64,000 bases of DNA from an uncultured Anaeroplasmataceae bacterium (GTDB lineage Bacteria; Bacillota_I; Bacilli_A; Acholeplasmatales; Anaeroplasmataceae), in assembly GCA_934229535.1 (NCBI GenBank), contig CAKQDS010000003.1, positions 1 through 64,000 of the forward strand, read 5' to 3'. The position numbers were made by a program, and so were the translations under genes. Each line of letters starts with the position of its first letter. The stretch's first letter is position 1. The notes below the pieces were generated by a model. The model did not search any database. It was not told the DNA's origin and was given only the letters and a program-made list of their open reading frames with translations. Below, piece after piece: positions 52,462 through 59,389 of the stretch.

Positions 52462-53572
52462 ACTAAAAATGAGTGATATTCCTGTGGTAAGCACGGATAA
52501 GGCAATTGAAGCATTAGCAAATATGTATTCTAATATAATTAATTTAAATATTAATTTATCTATTGCTCCAAGTGTAATGCTTTGGGGGCAACCTGGAGTT
52601 GGAAAGAGCCAGTCAGTAAGAGAGATTGCTAATGAAATTGAAAGAAAAACAGATAAAAAAGTTAATATTACAGATGTTAGACTAATTTTATTTAGTCCAA
52701 TTGATTTAAGAGGAATCCCAACGGCAAATGAAGATAAAAGCTTAGCAATTTGGCTTAAGCCTAAAATATTTCAGATGGATAGCTCTAACAAGGTAGTTAA
52801 TATTTTATTCTTAGATGAAATAACATCAGCACCACAATCAGTTCAAGCTGCTGCATATCAAATAACTTTAGAAAAAAGAATTGGTGAGCATAGGCTTGCT
52901 GATAATTGCATTGTTATTGCTGCTGGTAATAGAATGAAAGATAAATCTGTTACATACCAAATGCCAAAGGCACTTGCAAATAGATTATTACATTTTGAGT
53001 TAGATGTTGATTTTATATCCTGGAATAAATGGGCAATAGCCAATAATATTCATAAATATGTTTTATCTTTTTTAAAATTTAAGCCAAAATATTTAAATAA
53101 TTTTGATTCAAATATAAATAATTTGGCTTTTTGTACGCCAAGAAGCTGGGAAATGGTATCAAATGTTTTAAAATATGAAACTAATAATTTAGAAAATGCT
53201 TTTATTTTAATTGCTGGTTTAATTGGAAAAGGTGCAGCAATTGAATTTTCAAATTATTTAAAGATATATACTAAACTTCCAAATATTGAAAATATTTTTA
53301 AAGGAACTGAAACTTTAATACCTAAGGAACCAGATGTATTATATGCATTAGTAGCTAGTATGATTGATTACGCTAAGGTGCATAAAAATGATGTTGATTT
53401 GATTGCAAATAGTATAAACTATGCGATGAATTTACCCATCGATTTTGCAACAATTTTGTTAAAGGATTATATGTACATTGAACCTAATTACAAATTAAAA
53501 CTATTAAGAATACCTGAATTTTATAAATGGATTAATGAGGGAGGAAGATTATTAGATGAGGCTTACAGATGA
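52454..53572 (+). CDS. MoxR-like AAA+ ATPase
   Basis: AAA+ chaperone-type ATPase of the MoxR/AAA_5 group, which typically remodels a partner through a von Willebrand A protein. Seen: Walker A WGQPGVGKSQSV near residue 45, SPIDLRGIP, Walker B ILFLDEITSAPQSVQAAAYQ near 117, sensor 1 IAAGNRMKD and ALANRLLHFEL (arginine finger region). 372 aa. It overlaps the helicase by 8 nt and the VWA gene by 17 nt, so all three are translationally coupled. Confidence 0.92.
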   Translation: MDELKMSDIPVVSTDKAIEALANMYSNIINLNINLSIAPSVMLWGQPGVGKSQSVREIANEIERKTDKKVNITDVRLILFSPIDLRGIPTANEDKSLAIWLKPKIFQMDSSNKVVNILFLDEITSAPQSVQAAAYQITLEKRIGEHRLADNCIVIAAGNRMKDKSVTYQMPKALANRLLHFELDVDFISWNKWAIANNIHKYVLSFLKFKPKYLNNFDSNINNLAFCTPRSWEMVSNVLKYETNNLENAFILIAGLIGKGAAIEFSNYLKIYTKLPNIENIFKGTETLIPKEPDVLYALVASMIDYAKVHKNDVDLIANSINYAMNLPIDFATILLKDYMYIEPNYKLKLLRIPEFYKWINEGGRLLDEAYR

Positions 53573-54731
53573 TGAAAAAAATGAATTTATAAGAAAAGTA
53601 CTTTTTTCAAGGCTTCGTATTTTAAATGATTATGGTTTTTTCGGTCTTTTATTAATGAATATGAAATTTGAAATTGTCGAAAAAATAAATGTTGGTTCAA
53701 CTAATGGAAAAACAATTTTTATAAGTGCAAATTTTCTTAAAAATGCTGAAAACAGAGAAATAGATTTTTTTATGCTGCATGAAATTATGCATATAGCTTT
53801 AAAGCATATTTATAGAAGAGGAAAAAGAAATATTAAAGCATTTAATATTGCTTGTGATATTGTTGTAAATTCAAATATTTTATATGCGTATAATATGGAT
53901 ACAAAATTAATTACATTTAATGGCAAAGAGGTTATTCATAAAATAAATGGTAAAGAAGGATATTTGTTTACAGCTGAAGAGGTATATGAATTGCTTTTAA
54001 AATCAGGTGAATTAGAAGAAGTTAGCAATTATGATTGTCATGATTATTGGAATGAAAATAAAAGTGAATATGAAGATGAATTAAACCTTAATCAAAAAAC
54101 TTTAAATGCAGCAAATGCATTAAGGATAAAAAATTCTAATTGTAATCTTTCTCCTGGTATAACAAGAATGTTAAAAGACCTTTATAATAATTCAATTGAT
54201 TGGCATGAAATACTTGCTGATTTTTTAACATTTGATAATTATGACTATACTTTTGCACCACCGGATAGAAGATATTTAGAATTTCCTTTTTTTCTTCCGA
54301 ACTTTAATCAATTGGAAGAAAATTTAGATATAAAAGTTTTATTTGAAATAGATACCTCTGCATCTATGTCAGATGAAGAAATTACCAAAGCATATTCTGA
54401 AATAAAAAGTGCTATAGAATATGCTAATGGTGGGTTAAAGGGATTTTTAGGATTTTATGATTGTACTGCATATGATCCAATTGAATTTGTGGATGAGAGT
54501 GACCTGTTGAAAATTAAACCAAAAGGTGGAGGTGGAACTTCAGTTACGGCCGTTTTTAATAAATTAAATTATTTTGAATCTATTACTGGAAAAATTGATT
54601 TGATAATTATTATTACTGATGGCTATGATGCTTTTCCAAACGAAAATGTTAGAAATAACATTCCCGTTTTATGGTTGATTACTAATGATAAAATAACTCC
54701 ACCATGGGGTACAATAGCAAGAATTAAATAA
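53556..54731 (+). CDS. Metallopeptidase-like / von Willebrand A protein (DUF2201)
   Basis: Two-domain protein. The N-terminal DUF2201_N-type putative metallopeptidase has the zinc motif FMLHEIMHIALKH near residue 77 and FNIACDIVVN. The C-terminal VWA-like domain has a MIDAS motif DTSASMS near 266 plus the Thr of GGGGTSVTAVF and IIITDGYD. 391 aa; no signal peptide, so cytoplasmic. It starts at ATG 53556 behind GGGAGGA, inside the MoxR gene. MoxR-VWA pairs act together in the known families; the metallopeptidase target is unknown. Confidence 0.88.
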   Translation: MRLTDDEKNEFIRKVLFSRLRILNDYGFFGLLLMNMKFEIVEKINVGSTNGKTIFISANFLKNAENREIDFFMLHEIMHIALKHIYRRGKRNIKAFNIACDIVVNSNILYAYNMDTKLITFNGKEVIHKINGKEGYLFTAEEVYELLLKSGELEEVSNYDCHDYWNENKSEYEDELNLNQKTLNAANALRIKNSNCNLSPGITRMLKDLYNNSIDWHEILADFLTFDNYDYTFAPPDRRYLEFPFFLPNFNQLEENLDIKVLFEIDTSASMSDEEITKAYSEIKSAIEYANGGLKGFLGFYDCTAYDPIEFVDESDLLKIKPKGGGGTSVTAVFNKLNYFESITGKIDLIIIITDGYDAFPNENVRNNIPVLWLITNDKITPPWGTIARIK

Positions 54732-54757
54732 CTATACTTTTATTTTTTGTAAAAATT

Positions 54758-54766
54758 TGTTATAAT
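54758..54766 (+). promoter_or_regulatory. Extended -10 promoter of GIY-YIG/helicase gene
   Basis: TGTTATAAT, 42 nt before the start codon; -35 weak (TTTTAT). Confidence 0.55.
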
Positions 54767-54807
54767 TTTATCAAAGATACCTAGTTTATACGATTGGAGG
54801 ATGTATT

Positions 54808-56538
54808 ATGGATCATTTTTCTATTAATCAATATGATTTTAATGAAAAAGGTAAAGCAAATCTTGCTAAAGAAAAAAGAGGTAAGGATTGGCCTGTTGTA
54901 TATCTTATTCATAATGACAAGGAGCTATATATTGGGGAAACTCAAAATGCTTTTAATCGTATGGAACAGCATTTAAAGAATCCGGATAGAAAAAAACTTA
55001 AAGCTATTAATATTATTTTTGATGATGAATTTAATAAATCAGCAATATTAGATATTGAACAACAGCTTATTCAATTATGTGGAGCGGATAAGAAATACAA
55101 CCTTCAAAATTTAAATGGCGGTCAATCCGAAAAGCATAATTATTATCAAAGAGAAAAATATACAAATAAGCTTGAGCGTATTTGGAATGAGCTCTCAAAT
55201 CTTGGTATGACTAATATGTCTATTGATGATATTAAAAATACCGATTTATTTAAATATTCACCTTACAACACATTGACTAGTGAACAAAATGAGGTATGCA
55301 AGTTAATTATTTACGATATGATGGATAAACTTTCAAATGGTATTGATGCTACATCAATTATTAATGGTTGTGCTGGAACAGGTAAGACAATTATTTTAAT
55401 TAATATGATATTTAAGCTTATTAATGCTAATAAGTTAGAAATCGATTTTAGTGATGAAGAGGATTCATTAACAGATAATAATCAAATGATACACGATTTA
55501 AAAGCTTTTATTAAAACATATGGTCAAGAATTAAAAATTGGTTACGTTGTACCTATGTTATCAATTCGTAAAACATTAAAAACAGTATTTAAAGAAACTA
55601 AAAATGGCCTAAAGGCTGGTATGGTAATAGGACCATTTGATGTGTTTAAGGATAAGTATGATATTTTGTTTGTAGACGAGGCTCATAGATTAACTCATTA
55701 TAAGAATATAGGTTATAGAGGTGTTTATGGAAAGTATGCACAACGCTTAGGAAAAAATCCAAATGAAATAACTCAACTTGATATGATTATTACAAATAGT
55801 AAATATAGAGTATTAATATATGACAAAAATCAAACAGTAAAAGGATCTGACATTACTCCAGAGGAATTTGCTAGAGCATTAGAAGGCTCATCTATTTCTA
55901 AATTCTATCTTACAACTCAAATGAGGTGTAAGGGTGGTGAACTATATACTGATTATATTGATAATATTTTTAAATGTGAGCAATTGAAATATTTAGAAAT
56001 GGCTAATTATGATTTTAAGCTTTATGATGATGTAAATGATATGGTGGAATCAATTAAATCATTGGATAAAAAATATGGTTTATGTAGAAATGCAGCTGGA
56101 TTTTCATGGGAATGGATATCTAAAGAAATAAAAGACTATGATAAGATAATTGCTCAAGGTAAAGAGGATATTAAGATAGGAAATTATAAATATGTTTGGA
56201 ATATGACAGATAAGGAATTTATATTATCACCAAATGCAGTAAACGAAATTGGCTGTATTCATACGTTACAAGGATATGATTTAAATTATATTGGTGTTAT
56301 TTTAGGAAAAGAAATTGATTATAATCCTAAAACAAACGAAATTGAAATAGATAAAAAGAATTTTTGTGACAAGTATGTTATGTATAGTAGTACCGACGAG
56401 CAAATTAAAAACTACATATTAAATGCGTATAAAGTAATTATGACGCGTGGTATTAGAGGCTGTTATGTATATGCTTGCAATGAAAATATGAAAAAATATT
56501 TGTCAAGGTTCATAGAAATTGTTAAAAAGGAATTGTGA
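54808..56538 (+). CDS. GIY-YIG nuclease fused to DUF2075 (Schlafen-group) helicase
   Basis: Residues 28-100 are a GIY-YIG nuclease domain (VVYLIHNDKELYIGETQNAFNRM and the downstream acidic DIEQQLIQL). Residues about 150-570 are a DUF2075 superfamily 1-like helicase: Walker A GCAGTGKTIILI near 187, ILFVDEAHRLTHY near 289, YLTTQMRCKGGELYTDYI, CIHTLQGYDLNYIGVILG and VIMTRGIRGCYVYACN. 576 aa. RBS GGAGG. Such nuclease-helicase fusions are found in defence islands; a role in degrading foreign nucleic acid is inference. Own promoter; the next gene starts 5 nt later. Confidence 0.88.
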   Translation: MDHFSINQYDFNEKGKANLAKEKRGKDWPVVYLIHNDKELYIGETQNAFNRMEQHLKNPDRKKLKAINIIFDDEFNKSAILDIEQQLIQLCGADKKYNLQNLNGGQSEKHNYYQREKYTNKLERIWNELSNLGMTNMSIDDIKNTDLFKYSPYNTLTSEQNEVCKLIIYDMMDKLSNGIDATSIINGCAGTGKTIILINMIFKLINANKLEIDFSDEEDSLTDNNQMIHDLKAFIKTYGQELKIGYVVPMLSIRKTLKTVFKETKNGLKAGMVIGPFDVFKDKYDILFVDEAHRLTHYKNIGYRGVYGKYAQRLGKNPNEITQLDMIITNSKYRVLIYDKNQTVKGSDITPEEFARALEGSSISKFYLTTQMRCKGGELYTDYIDNIFKCEQLKYLEMANYDFKLYDDVNDMVESIKSLDKKYGLCRNAAGFSWEWISKEIKDYDKIIAQGKEDIKIGNYKYVWNMTDKEFILSPNAVNEIGCIHTLQGYDLNYIGVILGKEIDYNPKTNEIEIDKKNFCDKYVMYSSTDEQIKNYILNAYKVIMTRGIRGCYVYACNENMKKYLSRFIEIVKKEL

Positions 56539-56543
56539 TTATT

Positions 56544-56930
56544 ATGAGTGAAAGATGTTATATTTGTATTGAAACTAAGAAAAATGAATATGTAGGTGTT
56601 TATTGTCATAATAATGGCGAGGCTTATAATACTGGCGAATTATTATTAAAAAATTATAATTCGAGGAGTAAAGTAGAAGAATTATTATCATATGGTGATA
56701 TGTCTATACTTGGAGAGAATATAGAAACATCTGTCTTTTATAAAAGGGATAGAGGAGAATATAATCATGATTTATCTGCAAAGGCAGTTACGTTTTTGGA
56801 TATCAATTCTATAGAATCATTAATTAGATATTGCTATATATTTTCATTAGATGATGCATGGCAATATTTCATTTGTGGTGGTGAAAATATTAATCTTTTG
56901 GATTTAAACGATGTCATATTTATAGAATAA
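56544..56930 (+). CDS. Small phage-type hypothetical protein
   Basis: 128 aa, function unknown. It matches in layout a family common in phages and mobile elements: a short start, then YVGVYCHNNGEAYNTGELLLKNYNSRSKVEELLSYGDMSILGE (quoted in part), where relatives have a YCHWDGYP-type motif. Starts at ATG 56544, coupled to the GIY-YIG gene. No membrane or signal segment. It supports a mobile origin for this stretch. Confidence 0.65.
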   Translation: MSERCYICIETKKNEYVGVYCHNNGEAYNTGELLLKNYNSRSKVEELLSYGDMSILGENIETSVFYKRDRGEYNHDLSAKAVTFLDINSIESLIRYCYIFSLDDAWQYFICGGENINLLDLNDVIFIE

Positions 56931-56933
56931 TAC

Positions 56934-56962
56934 TTGTTATTTAATTTAATTGTTGATATAAT
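56934..56962 (+). promoter_or_regulatory. Promoter of AAA/DUF4143 gene
   Basis: TTGTTA (56934-56939), 17 nt, TATAAT (56957-56962) preceded by TGA (extended -10). Confidence 0.78.
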
Positions 56963-57014
56963 AATTATGTAAAATTTGCAATTATACTGCAAAAAAAACG
57001 AAAATGGTGATAAA

Positions 57015-58253
57015 ATGATTAAGAGATTTATTCAATCAAGTATTGAAGAAGCAATAATGCATTTTCCAGTAGTACTTCTTACAGGTCCTAGACAAATTGG
57101 TAAATCAACAATTTTATATAATTCTTTTTTAGCGAAAGGATTTGGTTATGTATCTTTGGATGATTCATTAGAATTAATGATGGCAAAATCAGATCCTAAG
57201 AGCTTTTTAGATGTACATAAAATTCCATTGATAATTGATGAAGCCCAAAAGGCTCCAGAGCTTTTTAAGGAAATTGAGCATATCGTAAATAAGTCTAGAT
57301 TGGAAAATGGTAATCTTAAAAGTAATGGAATGTATATATTATCTGGTTCACAAAGAAAAAAATTATTAGATGAGTCAGAGGAATCATTATCAGGTCGTGT
57401 AGGAATATTGGATATGAGTAACCTATCATTAAATGAAATATTAGGTTTGGAAAATTCACTATTTGAAATTGATTTAATTAAATGTGCAAATAAGTCACAA
57501 AGATATTATTTAAATGATGAAAAAGCATTTGAATATATTGTTAGAGGATTTTTTCCAGTTTTATATGATGATATTAATTTGAAATCGCAATTATTTTATT
57601 CATCATATATAACTACATACTTAGAAAAAGATTTAAGAGATATTTTAAATATTAATGATGAATTTAAATTTTTAAGCTTTTTAAGGCTTTTAGCTTCAAA
57701 TACTGGTGAGGAATTAGTATATGATAATTACTCAAAGCAGGTTGGCGTATCAACAAATACAATAAAAAGTTGGATTGCTGCCTTGGTTAAAACAGCTGTT
57801 ATTTATCTTGTGCAGCCATATAATGAAGAATCAATTGTAAAAAGAGTTGTAAAAAGACCTAAAATGTATTTTTTTGATACTGGATTGGCAGCATATTTAT
57901 GTGGTGTTGATAGTGCTGAAACCTTAGAAAGAAGCTTTTTAAAGGGTAGGTTTTTTGAAACATTTATCTTTAACGAAATTAGAAAATCTTTTATGAATTC
58001 TGGTATTATGCAAGAATTATATTATTATAGAGATAGTGAACAAAATGAGGTTGATTTAATTCTTATAAGAAATGGTAGGATATCATGTGTAGAAATAAAA
58101 TCAGGACAAAACTTTAATGCTTCTAGTACAAAAGGATTTAAAAAGCTTGAAGCATCTAAGCTTGAGCATGCTAAAAATGCAATAATTTGTACATCTGATA
58201 AGATTTCTATTTTAAATGATGGTACATTATTATTACCTATATCTTCAATTTGA
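57015..58253 (+). CDS. AAA_14 / DUF4143 ATP-binding protein
   Basis: Common accessory ATPase of unknown function. Seen: Walker A LTGPRQIGKSTILY near residue 22, Walker B PLIIDEAQKAPELF, SGSQ sensor, a winged-helix-like middle (SKQVGVSTNTIKSWIAALVK), and a C-terminal DUF4143 part with a PD-(D/E)xK-like pattern (NEVDLILIRNGRISCVEIKSG). 412 aa. ATG 57015 with GGTGA; an upstream in-frame ATG (56976) lacks an RBS. Its own promoter and terminator make it a self-contained cassette. Often found near mobile genes. Confidence 0.88.
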   Translation: MIKRFIQSSIEEAIMHFPVVLLTGPRQIGKSTILYNSFLAKGFGYVSLDDSLELMMAKSDPKSFLDVHKIPLIIDEAQKAPELFKEIEHIVNKSRLENGNLKSNGMYILSGSQRKKLLDESEESLSGRVGILDMSNLSLNEILGLENSLFEIDLIKCANKSQRYYLNDEKAFEYIVRGFFPVLYDDINLKSQLFYSSYITTYLEKDLRDILNINDEFKFLSFLRLLASNTGEELVYDNYSKQVGVSTNTIKSWIAALVKTAVIYLVQPYNEESIVKRVVKRPKMYFFDTGLAAYLCGVDSAETLERSFLKGRFFETFIFNEIRKSFMNSGIMQELYYYRDSEQNEVDLILIRNGRISCVEIKSGQNFNASSTKGFKKLEASKLEHAKNAIICTSDKISILNDGTLLLPISSI

Positions 58254-58278
58254 GATAAGCTTTGGCTTATCTTTTTTT
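58254..58278 (+). terminator. Terminator of AAA/DUF4143 gene
   Basis: GATAAGC (58254-58260) pairs with GCTTATC (58265-58271), loop TTTG, seven T; directly after the stop codon. Confidence 0.88.
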
Positions 58279-58286
58279 GATAAAAT

Positions 58287-58315
58287 TTGTTTTCAAATAT
58301 TAAAAATGATATAAT
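58287..58315 (+). promoter_or_regulatory. Promoter of sbcD-like operon
   Basis: TTGTTT (58287-58292), 17 nt, TATAAT (58310-58315) preceded by TGA (extended -10). Confidence 0.75.
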
Positions 58316-58342
58316 AAGGCTAAGTAAAAAGAGGTGATTTGA

Positions 58343-59389
58343 TTGAAAATAATTCATTGCGCAGATTTGCATTTAGGTTCTAAAATTGCATTAGGTCTTG
58401 ATAATATTTCTAGCGAGAGAAGGGCAGAGGTTAGAGCCTCATTATCTAATTTAGTAAAATATGCAATAGCTAATGAAATAAAGATTATTTTGTTATCAGG
58501 TGATGTTTTTGATTCAGATACTCCCCTAAAGAAAGATAAGGATTATTTTTATTCAATTGTAAGAGAAAATAAAGATATTGATTTTATTTATCTTAAAGGA
58601 AATCATGATATTAATACCATAAATGATGATAATCTTTCTAATCTAAAAACATTTAATAATTCTTGGATGTCATATCGCTTTGGTAGGGTGGTGATTTCGG
58701 GAATTGAGCTTAATAAAAATAACATAACATCATTTTATTCAACATTAAATCTTAATTATAATGATTTTAATATTGTTATGCTTCATGGTGACATAAATAA
58801 GGAAATTGATTTGTTCAAATTAAAAAATAAAGGTATTGATTATTTGGCTCTTGGTCATATTCATTCATTTTATAAAAATAGCTTAGATGATCGTGGTATT
58901 TATGCTTATTCTGGTTGCCTTATAGGAAGAGGCTTTGATGAAGATGGAGAAAAAGGATTTATTGTTATCGATATTAATGATAATAATTTCAATTTTAAAT
59001 TTGTTCCTAATACTATTAAAATGATTGAAAATATTGATGTTGATATTTCTAATCTTGATAGCATTTCCTTGATTAATAATAAAATAAGAGATGTACTTAA
59101 TAATAAAAATAAGAATAACATTTATCGTATTATTCTTAAAGGTGATATTCATTATAATTTAGAAATTAATGAAATGGATATTAAGGCCAATTTGGCTGAT
59201 TATTATTTTATTTGTATTAAGGATGTAACTAAAAGAAAAATAGATGAAAATAAATATTTAAATGAAGTTTCTTTAAGAGGAGAATTTATTAGAACAGTTT
59301 TGAATGATTCTACAATTAATGAGGATGATAAAAAGGAAATAGTTGCTTTAGGATTAAGAATGCTTGAGGGAAGAGAGGTTGAGTTATAA
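58343..59389 (+). CDS. Metallophosphoesterase, SbcD/YhaO-like nuclease subunit
   Basis: DNA exonuclease-type calcineurin phosphoesterase. Seen: the five metal motifs CADLHLGS, LSGDVFDSD, LKGNHDI, MLHGDI and LGHIHSF. 348 aa, shorter than E. coli SbcD (400). It starts at TTG 58343 with GAGGTGAT 4-5 nt upstream. The stop shares bases with the start of the partner ATPase (TAATG). The partner resembles YhaN rather than SbcC, so this is best read as the YhaO-like subunit. Confidence 0.88.
   Translation: MKIIHCADLHLGSKIALGLDNISSERRAEVRASLSNLVKYAIANEIKIILLSGDVFDSDTPLKKDKDYFYSIVRENKDIDFIYLKGNHDINTINDDNLSNLKTFNNSWMSYRFGRVVISGIELNKNNITSFYSTLNLNYNDFNIVMLHGDINKEIDLFKLKNKGIDYLALGHIHSFYKNSLDDRGIYAYSGCLIGRGFDEDGEKGFIVIDINDNNFNFKFVPNTIKMIENIDVDISNLDSISLINNKIRDVLNNKNKNNIYRIILKGDIHYNLEINEMDIKANLADYYFICIKDVTKRKIDENKYLNEVSLRGEFIRTVLNDSTINEDDKKEIVALGLRMLEGREVEL

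Noticed and set aside
58883..59152. Reverse-strand frames within the sbcD-like gene
   Set aside because: Ile/Asn-rich shadows of AT-rich codons with no initiation signals.
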